The position numbers and the translations under genes are program-made. Below are positions 17,851-29,163 of a stretch of DNA of 64,000 nt, piece by piece. The notes beneath the pieces were generated by a model. It did not search any database, was not told where the DNA came from, and saw only the letters and a list, made by a program, of their open reading frames with translations. The stretch is taken from positions 989,501 through 1,053,500 of the forward strand of contig NC_083677.1 of NCBI RefSeq assembly GCF_030384665.1. Direction: 5' to 3'. The stretch comes from Lodderomyces elongisporus (Eukaryota > Ascomycota > Pichiomycetes > Serinales > Debaryomycetaceae). The number at the start of each line of letters is the position of its first letter. Positions within the stretch are counted from its first letter, which is position 1.

Positions 17851-20800
17851 ATGTTTGAATCCTTGGTTGCCAACCTATTGAATAGGTTTTTGGGCTCATA
17901 CCTCGAGAATTTTGATCCAAAACAACTAAATATTGGAATATGGGGTGGTGATGTCAAATTGACTGATCTTCGCTTGAAGAAGGAGAGTCTCGATAAGTTT
18001 AAATTGCCAATTGATGTTAAATTTGGTCACCTCGGAGTATTGACTTTGCAAATTCCATGGTCGAACTTGAAGGGAAAACCAGTGCAAATTGTTATTGAAG
18101 ATTTGTATTTGCTTGCCTCCCCAATTGTTCTTAGTGACTACAACGAAGAGGAAGAGCAGAAAAGGCAGCAAGCAGTTAAAGAGAGCAAATTGAAAGAAGT
18201 AGAGGAAATTTTGGAAGCTAAATCAGAAGATCTTGGAAAGGACTTGGCAAATGAAACATTTGCAGAGTCTTTAGTAACAAAGATTATCGATAACTTACAA
18301 GTTACCATAAAGAATATTCATATTAGATATGAAGATGAATCGGTCTTAACTGAACAGCCATACACATTTGGAGCCTCTTTGAAAGAGTTATCGGCCGTAT
18401 CTACGAATGAGGATTGGGAACCTTCATTCATTTCAATCACGCAAGCATTTACGAGAAAGCTTTTAAAGTTGAATAGTCTCTCTCTTTACATGGATACACA
18501 AACCCCAGAGCTTTTTTCACATTCGAGCAGAGAACAAATATTGAATGATTTCAAGCTGCTTGAGCCAAGTGAAGAATATCTTTTAAAACCAGTTACCGGT
18601 TCTGGTAAAGTCACCATTCACAAGTCTGGAACAACCAACACAGTTCCTCATATAGAATCACACTTGGCTTTTGAGGAATTTGGAGTTGAACTAAATTCCA
18701 AACAGTACAATGACATTTTGTCCACGGCATCCCAGTTCCAGTGGATTACAAAGACTGCAAAATTTAGGAAATTCAGACCAAAAACTTCACCGAGCGAAGA
18801 TCCCAAAGAATGGTTCAGATATGCAGCAAAATGCGTGCTTAATGAAATACACGAAAAAAATTACAAATGGAGTTGGGATTACATCAAGAAACGTCGCGAT
18901 CAGAGAATTTCATATATTAAACTTTGGAAACTCAAATTACTAAGAACTATATCAGAGCTGGATCTCAAAGAATTGAAGCAACTTGAGTGGGATTTACCCT
19001 TGGCAGATATCAAATTATACCGTGCATTGGCAAGAACAGAGCTTCGAAAAGAAAACAAGACTGCTAGATTATATGATACTGAAACTTCAAAGAAAGAAGA
19101 GCAAAGTAAAGGGTGGTTTGGAGGATGGTGGGGAGGAGGTGCGAACAGAAATAATAATAATAATAACAACAACAATAGCAGTTACAGGGGAAATCAGGAG
19201 ACAGAGAAGGAAAAAGAACAAACATATAATGCCGATGGAGAGCATACAGATTTGCTGCTCACCGAAGATCAAAAGAAGGCACTCTATGACACCATTGATT
19301 ACGACGAGAATGCGACGACCGCAACAATTGAATTGCCAGACAATTATGTCACAATGAAAGTAAACGCTTCGCTTAAGAAAGGTGGGTTCGTTTTAAAAGA
19401 AAGCAATGGCGCAAATTTGGCGGAAGTGATTTTCGAAGGTTGTAGCACACAATATCTTCAAAGACCAAATTCATTTGTAGCCGGTTTCCAAATGCAAGAG
19501 TTTAGAATCGAGGATGGAACGAACATGAGCATTTATAAGCATGTAGTGAGTGTGAAAGAAGCTACTGGAGATGACACTAATGCAACCAAAACTCCATTTT
19601 TTCAAGTAATGTTTGAGCAAAATCCACTTGACCACAAAGCAGACTCGAGTCTTTCAGCGCAGTTAAAATCAATGACCATTTTCTACAGTCCCAAATTTGT
19701 CGAGAAAGTAATCAGTTTCTTTTCTCCACCAACCACACATTTTGATACTGTGGGTGCCATCATGAATGCAGCAGAAGAGTCCATTGAAAGTATTACAGCA
19801 AACACGAGAATGGGATTGGAATATGCGATTGACGAGCACAAGACAATTAATTTGATGATGGATCTTCAGGCACCACTTCTAATAATGCCCTTAGATCCCG
19901 CAAGTTTCAAGTCACCTGTTGCGATTTTGGATGCCGGTCACGTTAGCATTGTGAGCAATTTTGCAGAAAGATCAAAGATTCAGGAATATAAAGATAAACT
20001 GTCTTATACTGCGGCGGACTGGAAGGAAGTTGGCAATCTACTTTATGATAGGTTTGATCTTCATCTTAGTGACATTGAATTTTATGTGGGACACACAATA
20101 AAATCCACAATGGAGCAATTGTATGCGACAGAGGACGCACGCCCAGCAAGAGTTTTAACTAATTTGAATTTGAATTTGGGTCTAGGTGTTTCTATCTTGC
20201 CAGATGCATTAAACCTTGCAAAGTTTAAACTTGAGGGTAATATCCCCAAATTAGCAGTCAACTTGAATGACTTCCAATACAAAACTTTGATGCAAATTGT
20301 CGATAAAGCAATACCTCAAAGTGTTGCAAGTGATGCTGATAAAGAAAGTGTTTTCAAAGCCTATGGTGGCGAGCAGGATGAAAAAGAATTTGAATTTGAG
20401 AAAATTCACAACGGTAACAATCGAAAAGATGTCACCACAAATGCAGATCAAAAAGTATTTGAGTCAAATCTTTCCATAGACACAATTGTACTATCGCTTA
20501 GGAGATGCATCAGCGGGAAAGGCATGAATGACGAGCCACTTATTGAGATATTGGGTGATTCATTGGAAATTTCTCTTTCTCAAACTGATCTGGAAATGCT
20601 CATTAATTTAAGTCTTTTGGACTTTACTGTTTTTGACAAAGTTCAAAAATCTAAAATTGCAGAATTTGAAAAAATGATGTCCTCCAGTATTGAAAAAGAA
20701 AAAGGACAAAAATTGCTTTCAATGAAATTGGCACGTAAACGTCGAACTGTGCTTTTAAAAGGTGAGAATGTTGACGTTTTTGATCAAGATATTGACATGC

Positions 20801-23800
20801 AAATAGCTACTGTGAAGGTTGTTGTTACACGAATGACACTTTTGGACGTGTTGACATTCTCGATGAACACTTTTGCTGATCCTAATGCACCTCCTGTTCC
20901 TGCAGATGAATTGATTCACAATAGTGAAGAGGACGACGCAGCAGCACCTCAAAAATTAAACTTGAGCATCAAGTTGGAGAGTATTGTTGTAATTTTCAAT
21001 GACGATGGCTTCAAATTGGCAACAGCAACTTTAGAGACCGCACAGATTAATATGAACATTTTACCGGAGTCAATGGATATCGAAGGACGCTTGGGCTCCA
21101 TAACGGTGCTTGATAACATGTCTAGTTTGCAGGCTAATGATTTGCAAGAACAAAAATTGATTCATATGAACGGTGATAATTTAGCTGAACTTTCATATAA
21201 AACGTATGATGTACATGTCGAAGACCGACCTTCGGAATTGGTATTCAAAACCGGTGCATTAACAATAAACTTTGTGGAAAGCTCATTCAATAGACTTGTC
21301 GAATATTTTGACCAATTTTTGAAAATGAAGGCCATCTACGATGGCGCACGTATGGCAGCGTTGAATGAAGATACTCAATTACCGGTGAAATTAAAGTTTG
21401 ATATTTTGATAAAGGCACCAACAGTGTATTTCCCTGTGCAACAAGATAACAGATTTGTTGCAAATTTTGGAGAGTTGTATGCAAAGAACGATTACAAAGG
21501 CGCGAATATGAAAAATTGCATCACCGCGGGTATTCGCAATGTGAGCTTTGCGTCCTACATTAAATTTTCCAATGTGGTGCAAAACTTGAATATTGTCGAT
21601 AATTTGGATTTGACATTTGACGTCGAATGGACTGAGAATTACATCAAAGATGTTCCGACATTTGTGGTGCAGGGTAAGGTGCCAGAGTTGAAAGTTGATT
21701 TGACAGATATGCAAATTAGACTTTTGAATGAATTGTCAAATTCAATAACCTATGCTTTCTCGGTGGAAACACAAGAAGAGAGCTTAGAAGAGGTGAAGGA
21801 AAGCGCAAAGTATGCAAACAGAGCTTTGGAGGAGAATACACAAAAGTCGAGTGCAAGGTCAGGAGGTAAACTAACTACTCAAAAAGATGTGCAAGATTTA
21901 GTCACTCAGCAAAGTGCTCAAAAAAACCCAGCTGTTGCTTCAAGTCTACTGGTTGACAATGAAACTCCACCGCCCGATCACAAAATGGTGGATCTAAGAT
22001 TCGAGGTTCCTCTTGTTGCTCTTACTTTGTATCAAAAAACCGAGGACAAAACAAGTGTTGAGGATTTAAAGTTGTCGCAATTTTCTTTAAACAGAATAGC
22101 CGTTGTTTTCCAGCAAAACCAGAACTCACAGTTTGATGCTAACCTAAAGGTTGGATCATTTGTGGTGCAAGATGTGCGAAAATTCACAGACAGCAAGTTT
22201 GATACAATAATCCCGGCTGCTGACGGAGTAAAAGATCAGTTTGTTTTGACGGCAAATTCTACTGGACTTTCAGAACTGAAGAATATTACCGTGATTTTGA
22301 ATGTTGAAAATCCAAAGGTGATCTTGGCACTAGATTACATATTTGATCTCCAATCTTTTATTGAGAGCTCAACACATTTAGAAGCTCCCAAAAAATTGCC
22401 AAATAAGCCAAGACGATCTATTGTCCTGCTTTCTCAACAATCAACAACCAAAATGCAACTGATACTGAAACTGGAACTGAAACTGCAAGAAACACTAGAT
22501 GATGAGAATAAACAAAAAGGTGCTGCTGCTGCTGCTGCTGCTGCATCCGCCACTACTAATATTTGGTTCTCTGTGAATGTCAACCGACCATCGATTTATC
22601 TTCTTGCTGATGATACAAGAAGTACAACAGAAGCCCTAGTGTTTAAAATTGAACAACTTCTGGTTTCTAAGCAAAACGTTATATCCGTTGCTTCAAGCAA
22701 TATTGGTTTATATCTCACCCGTATGGATGATCCGAAAAACTCTCGTTATAGACTTATTGATGACTTTTCAGTTTCATTTGCTGCTGATGACAAGGATTCT
22801 ACAGACACAGTTGTCTCCAATAATATTCAAGCCTCAATCGAACCGATTGTTGTGAGGGTGTCTTTGCGAGACATACGTTTGGGGCTTGCAATTGTACAAA
22901 GAGCAAATGATATGTTTGCCAAGTACCAGTCACCTGCTCGAGATGGCGTAGAATCTGCACAGGACACGTTGAAACGAAGACTTTCAAGCATAAGCTCTAC
23001 ATTTTCTGAGGATGCAAATAATAATGGAGATGACGAAGACAACAAAAGCATTACCAATGCTTTTGTACAAACCGGTTCATCATCAGATCTAAGTGAAACA
23101 ATGTATGTAAGTTTTGGTGGATTGCGGTTTGTGCTCATTGGTGATGTTTCTGAGTTGCCGGTTGTTGATGTTAGCTTGAAAGCGTTTGATTTGAGAGCTC
23201 TTAACTGGTCCACGGATTTGAATGCCGAGGTTCACTTGGAGACGCATATCAATATTTTCAATTACGCTAATTCATGCTGGCAGCCTCTTTTAGAGCCGTG
23301 GCCGGTAGCTATTTTAGCATCCAGAGCACAAAATGGATCAAATCCAAAACTATTAGTTGAAGTTGTATCGAGAAAACTTGCTGAAATTACCGTAACTTCT
23401 CGAACTGTTGCTTTGCTTTCTCAAATCCAGTCTCTTTTAAGCACTGATGAAGAGTTGAAACCGCGCGGACAAGATTATCCATTTGTGATATTTAACGATA
23501 CTGGATATGATTTAAAAATTTGGACAAGTGGTCAAAAGAATGATAGTGAAACTACGCTTGTCTATGGAGAAAGCAAGCCCTGGGCTTTTGAAGATTGGAG
23601 AACCATTCGTGAGAATTTGGATGCAGATAGCACAAGTGCTCTTGGTATTTCATTTTTGGGAAAGAAAACAAATGCTTCTAGTACTTCCACCAACGCCACT
23701 TTGTCCTCGTCCGAACCTGCCCCTGCATTTGAGCCAATTGAGTCGTTACATGTTGGATGTGTTGGTGAGGAGATTTATGTTTTAGATCCTCCAATTGATG

Positions 23801-25444
23801 ACGTCCACAGTAGATTATTGGTAAATATAAAACTCCGCGATGATAACGTCAAGATCATTACACTAAGATCGACGATGTTGATTGAAAATGATGCTGATGT
23901 ACCGATATCGATCGATATTTTTGCTGACAATAAATCCACTCTTCAAATTAATTCGAAGGAGTCAAGATCAGTGCCAATAGATTCAGTGTATGATGGAAAG
24001 CTCAGAGTGAAACCTGTTTTGCATACTGAATATGGTTGGTCTAACGAAATCATTCATTGGAGAGATATAATGAAGCGGCAATTGCCATTGAAATGCCCTC
24101 CAGTGTCCCAAAATGAAACAAATTATTTTTTCCAAGGCGAAGCCATATTCGACAAAGACGAGCCATTGGCTAAAGTCTATCCGCACTTAAACTTGGTCAT
24201 TTCTGCACCATTGGAAATTGAAAATTTATTACCATATGATTTCAAATATAGATTGTACGACAAAAACTCAAGAAGAGAATGGACTGGTCTGGTTAAAAAA
24301 GGTGTCAAGAGTTATGTCCATGTTGTTAGTTTGAAGAATCTTTTACTTCTTAGTGTTGAGCCTGATTTGCTGCCAGGATTCGGAAGGTCAGAGTTTGCAA
24401 TCATAAATGGTCCAAAAGCTAGCGAGTTCTCTCGTGAACTGAGCTTGACGATACATGGAAAGAACAATTTGAAACTCAAGATCCATTATCCCAGAAAGCA
24501 TGCTGATAGCACCAGTTTGAAAGTCACTATTTACAGTCCTTATGTCATATTGAATAGGTCAAGTTTGGATCTTGCAGTTAGTGACAGAGGCAATGTTTTT
24601 GAAGTGCCAGGTAAAAATATCAAGGGCCAAGAACTTATGCCAGTGATGTTTTCTTTTGATCGTGGTGACGATAGAGGTAACAGAGCTATGTTGAAAACTC
24701 GCGAGTCTTCTTGGTCACCTCCAATAAGTTTTGATGCCATTGGCCAACTGAATCAGTTAAAGTTACAAAAGCGTGGCGAGCAAACTGAAATAAGTTTGGG
24801 AGTTACGATTATGGAAGGTGAAGGGAAATATAATTTGACTAAAACAGTGACCATTGCTCCTAGGTATGTTTTCATAAATCGGATTGCGAATAGTTTGGTC
24901 ATTTCCGAAGAGGATTCAGAGACATCATCAATAGCTACAACTAACGAGCTATTGCCCTTATATGGTTTCCGCTCCTCAAGCCAAACCAATGTTGTTTTGA
25001 AATTTGAAGAGAGCAGCAAATGGACTCAGCCATTTTGCATCAATGATGTTGGCCAACTATTTGTTAAGATACAAGATAAAAATCTGAGACAATCGCTTTT
25101 GAAAGTAACGATGCTTTTAGAAAATGCCACGATGTTTATCCAAATTGAGGATGCAAATAACCAATGGCCATATTCTATCAAAAATTATACCAACGAGGAA
25201 TTTTACATCTATCAGAATAATCCGAATATCAATGCCAATGGTGAAGTGGTGCGCAAGAATCGTACTTTTAAGCCAATCTATTATCGAATCCCACCAAAAA
25301 GTGTCATGCCATATGCGTACGATTTTCCAAACGCTATAGTCAAAGAATTGATTGTTAGATCACGTGGAAGGGAGAGAGCAGTCAATTTGTCTGAGATTGG
25401 GAATTTGCGGCCATTTAGATTACCACCTGGTGATTTTAACGAGC

Positions 25445-25500
<56 letters not shown>

Positions 25501-27351
25501 GTGGTAGACCTCAGTGTTCGTGCTGATGGCCCAACCCAGAGTTTGGTCATATCGCCGTATGACCCTTCAAAGAGTTTATACCGCATTGCGTCTGGTAATA
25601 ACTCACTGCTGTCGTCTTCGTCATTGGCTAAAAACCAAGGATTTGAGGCTGTGGATGTTGAGGACAATTATGGAATTCAAGTTGTCACAAAATTTGATGG
25701 TGTTGGAATATCTTTGATCAATACTAACGACAAGGAATTGAGCTACATCACTATCAAGGGTGTTGAGTTCCGCTATAATGAGTCCAACATTTATCAAAAT
25801 TTTAGTGTCAAGCTTAGATGGATTCAAATAGATAATCAACTTTATGGCAGCATATTTCCTATAGTCTTGTACCCATCTGTTGTGCCAAAGACTGGTAAAG
25901 AATTGAATGAGCATCCGGCATTTTCTGCATCCATTTGTAGAGTCAAGGATGACTCATATGGTGTTTTTTACGTCAAGTATGCGACAATCTTGCTTCAAGA
26001 ATTAACCTTTGACCTAGGTGAAGACTTTTTGTATGCATTACTCGACTTTGCAAAATTCCCTGGTGCTTCTTGGAACAAACTTCCAGTGGACCAATTGTGC
26101 GATAATAACCTAGACATCCCTGAGCCACAAAACCTAAATAACACAAGTGATATCTACTTTGAGGCCTTGCATTTGCAACCAATTCAAGCGAATATATCCT
26201 TTGTACGAACTGATTCTGTTGAAGCTGAAGACAAGACTTCGGCTCAGAATATAATCATGTTCTGTTTCAACGTCTTGACTATGGCTATGGGCAATGTTTC
26301 TGATGCCCCAATAAAATTGAATGCTTTATTTATTGAAAATATTAGAGTTCCCACTCCAATTTTGTTGGACTCCATCCAGACTCATTACAAACAAGCATTC
26401 TTTTATCAACTTCATAATGTTGTTGGTTCAGCGGACTTTTTGGGTAACCCTGTTGGTTTATTCAATTTACTTTCGCTGGGAGTAGTTGATATTTTTTATG
26501 AACCATATCAAGGTTTCATTTTGAACGATAGGCCACAAGAATTGGGTATTGGACTTGCCAAAGGAGGATTGAGCTTTGTTAAGAAAACAGTGTTTGGGGT
26601 TTCTGATTCATTTTCTAAGATTACGGGCTCTCTTGCTAAAGGGTTATCTGTTGCCACAATGGACTCTAGATTCCAAGAGCGTAGGAGAATACAACTCAAG
26701 CGTAATAGAGCAAACTATTTTGCAGGTGGCGCCAACTCGCTTTTTGAATCAATTACTTCTGGAATTGGTGGTATAGCAGTGGATCCATTGGAAGGAGCTG
26801 CTAAAGATGGTGCAGTTGGTTTTTTTAAAGGATTAGGCAGAGGTGTCATTGGATTACCTACAAAGACCGCAATCGGTGTATTTGACTTTGCTTCAAATTT
26901 GAGTGAAGGAATAAGAAACACCACTACTGTTTTTGATGGTGAAACTTTAGATAGGGCAAGGCTTCCAAGGTACATTAATACCAATGGAGCTATAAAACCG
27001 TATTCCGAAAAAGAAGCACAAGGTCAATTTTGGTTATACAGTATAAATGGCGGAGAGTTTTACAATGAGACGTACTTGGCACATGTTATTTTACCTGGGG
27101 GAGATATGGCTGTGATCACATCATACAGAAAAATTATTCTATTTGATATCAAGACGCTCGCATCAAAATGGGTCATTAAGTTTGACCAAATCAAGTCGAT
27201 ATCAGTAGAACCAACAGGTCTCACTATCGACCTCAAGAATAGGAGAGGACCATTTATCCCCATACCCGATCGTCAGAATCGTTCCTTTTTGTATCAAAAA
27301 ATTGGAGTGGCTGTGAAGGAATATAACAAGCATTGTCGAGTGGTGCTATAG
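17851..27351 (+). CDS. VPS13: Vps13 bridge-like lipid transfer protein
   Basis: At 3166 aa it is close to S. cerevisiae Vps13 (3144 aa). The N-terminus MFESLVANLLNRFLGSYLENFDPKQLNIGIWGGDV is the chorein motif, followed by the long hydrophobic-groove rod built of repeating beta units. Near residue 1900-2500 is the VAB (SHR-BD) region with repeated segments such as PYVILNRSSLDLAV, then the ATG2-C/APT1-like helical region (GLAKGGLSFVKKTVFGVSDSFSKITGSLAKG) and a C-terminal PH-like domain. It moves bulk lipid at contact sites between mitochondria, vacuole, ER, endosomes and the prospore membrane. Low-complexity inserts: poly-Asn after residue 430 (19149-19180), a CTG-rich stretch plus poly-Ala (22459-22540), and 19 pure CAA codons (25444-25500). 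Starts at the first ATG. Confidence 0.97.
25444..25500 (+). repeat. (CAA)19 polyglutamine tract in VPS13
   Basis: Nineteen uninterrupted CAA codons after a GAG, in a loop between the VAB region and the C-terminal part of Vps13. The lack of CAG interruptions makes it a likely length-variable site between strains. Confidence 0.95.
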
Positions 27352-27361
27352 CCTTCTTAAG

Positions 27362-27364
<3 letters not shown>

Positions 27365-27392
<28 letters not shown>
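27365..27392. repeat. (AT)14 microsatellite
   Basis: Fourteen AT units directly after the VPS13 stop, in the gap convergent with FMT1. Confidence 0.95.
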
Positions 27393-27396
<4 letters not shown>

Positions 27397-27408
27397 CTAT
27401 GCATCAAT

Positions 27409-27456
27409 ATACCTGTTTATGTGTGTACCTATATACCTGTTTATGTGTGTACCTAT
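27409..27456. repeat. Two identical 24 bp tandem copies
   Basis: The unit ATACCTGTTTATGTGTGTAC plus CTAT occurs twice head to tail with no mismatch, followed by degenerate TATC/TGTC repeats to 27500. It lies in the 207 bp VPS13-FMT1 convergent gap. Confidence 0.9.
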
Positions 27457-27558
27457 ATATCCATATATCCATGTATCTATGTGTCTATGTGTCTATGTGA
27501 ATATGTGAAAATCAACATTAAGCTACACATCCACCACTCTTGTTGCTCTTCACATCAT

Positions 27559-28716
27559 TTATTTATTCTCTTCCAAAGTGCTGATGAATTGTTGAGGCAC
27601 ATTTCCTGCATATTTGTGATACGAACCTATGAATGTTTCGGGGGTCATTTCTGCCCTTGCTTGCATTTTGATCCCCTTGGCCAAAATAAATCCGGTATTG
27701 GCTTTGATACACAAACCATCTTTAACAAGCGTAAAATCGCCAGGTTTGGTTAAATTGTGCTGTTTAGCAACAACCGCAGGATCCATTTTCAATTCTGTGA
27801 CATTGTACAATATAGCACGCTGTTTCTCCTCGATAGTTTGCTTTTTCCTTTTAATCTTTACATTTAGAAAAGTGAAAAGAGGACCCAACGCGTCAAACTG
27901 TCTTTTGATATGTCGCGATGAGCTTTCGGACCAAAGAACTTGACTTTCGTTTTTGGAAATTTTAGGTGCAAGAGTTCGTTTTTGCTCTCCAAATTCTAAG
28001 ATTGACTTTGGGTTTACAAACGATGCATCTTTGATCACTGAAACCAAAAGTTCGCCTCCAATCCTTCCAAGCTTTTTAGCTAGACTATCATAATTATCGT
28101 TTTCAAGAATCGGTACCGCATGGGATTTGGCAACGATATTACCATGATCGAATTTTGTAGGATGTAAAGTTTGGACCGTGACACCAGTCTCTTGGTCATC
28201 ATTGAGCAACGCGTATTGTAAGGGGGACGAGCCTGAATACTTGGGCAAGAAGGAAGGATGTACGTTGAGCCCTCCATATTTGCACTTTGCAATAAATTCT
28301 GCTGGTATAAGTTTTCCATAAGACACGGCAATGACTAAATTGAACGAATTCAGTTGTAAAAAGTTTATTATATCTTCTTGCGTATCCGCTCGAAGAATAT
28401 CAATTTGGTTTTCTTTTGCAAATACGCCAACGGGCAATTCGCTAACTGATTTCATATACCTACCCGTTGGTTTAAGCAGTCTGGTGATTAGTTTGATGTT
28501 GTCAATCAAGGAGCTATCCTGATCATGTAGACTTTTTATCTGACGCAAACTTTCGGTGCTAAAATGGTCGCTGCCAAAGAATGCAATTCGAAGTGGATCA
28601 AGTTTGAATTTGCTTTTGGCATTGGCATTGGCATTGGCTTTGATTTGAGTATGGAGTCGTCTCGTTTGAGGTACAATTAGTAGCAGTAGCCATCTTCTAT
28701 TGGTATTTAGTCTCAT
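27559..28716 (-). CDS. FMT1: Mitochondrial methionyl-tRNA formyltransferase
   Basis: A 385 aa protein. The N-terminus (MRLNTNRRWLLLLIVPQTRRLHTQIK) is basic and hydrophobic without acidic residues, as in a mitochondrial presequence, followed by an Ala/Asn repeat (KANANANAK). The formyltransferase domain starts at LRIAFFGSDHFSTESLRQI. The active-site region reads GGLNVHPSFLPKYSGSSPLQYALLNDDQETGVTV, with the conserved Asn, His and downstream Asp. The C-terminal part, an OB-like tRNA-binding domain, is shorter than in bacteria, as in S. cerevisiae Fmt1 (401 aa). It formylates initiator Met-tRNA in mitochondria. It starts at ATG 28716 and is convergent with VPS13. Confidence 0.92.
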   Translation of the reverse strand: MRLNTNRRWLLLLIVPQTRRLHTQIKANANANAKSKFKLDPLRIAFFGSDHFSTESLRQIKSLHDQDSSLIDNIKLITRLLKPTGRYMKSVSELPVGVFAKENQIDILRADTQEDIINFLQLNSFNLVIAVSYGKLIPAEFIAKCKYGGLNVHPSFLPKYSGSSPLQYALLNDDQETGVTVQTLHPTKFDHGNIVAKSHAVPILENDNYDSLAKKLGRIGGELLVSVIKDASFVNPKSILEFGEQKRTLAPKISKNESQVLWSESSSRHIKRQFDALGPLFTFLNVKIKRKKQTIEEKQRAILYNVTELKMDPAVVAKQHNLTKPGDFTLVKDGLCIKANTGFILAKGIKMQARAEMTPETFIGSYHKYAGNVPQQFISTLEENK

Positions 28717-29163
28717 TTATAACTGAATTAAAAGTACCTACCTAGGCAAATATGAATATGGAACAATTTTAGACTATATACTTTTAGCTAGTATAAAATA
28801 TACATATACATATATACATATATATATATATATAAATGAGCTGCGCGCACAAAATCAATCACAACAAAAGTTTACTGGTTTTAGACTTGAAACTAACTTG
28901 TTTCCTCACTATGATAAATGAATAATGTAGCAAAACAAAGTCGAAACTCTAATAATATAAAATATATATATATGTATGGGGATGATTCAACTGTTTTAGA
29001 GAGTGAAAACCCAATCTTAAAGTAAAGAAAGATCCAAATATCATTTTGTGAAAAATTGAAATAAAAAAAAATAGGAACAAAAAAGTACCTGGTGCAATAA
29101 CCGAATCCAGCATTCTTTTCTACATTAAACACTATCAACCAAATAAAACATAAGCAACAAGTA
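28717..29163. other. Intergenic region with TA microsatellites
   Basis: This 447 bp gap lies between the FMT1 start and the RRN6-like stop (same strand). TA-rich repeats occur at 28797-28833 and 28958-28973. Nothing coding is supported. Confidence 0.55.

Noticed and set aside
25723..25729. TACTAAC inside VPS13
   Set aside because: It codes Thr-Asn in a continuous conserved frame, with no splice donor nearby.
27888..27893. ACGCGT (MCB) inside FMT1
   Set aside because: It is within coding sequence, single, and not upstream of a cell-cycle gene.
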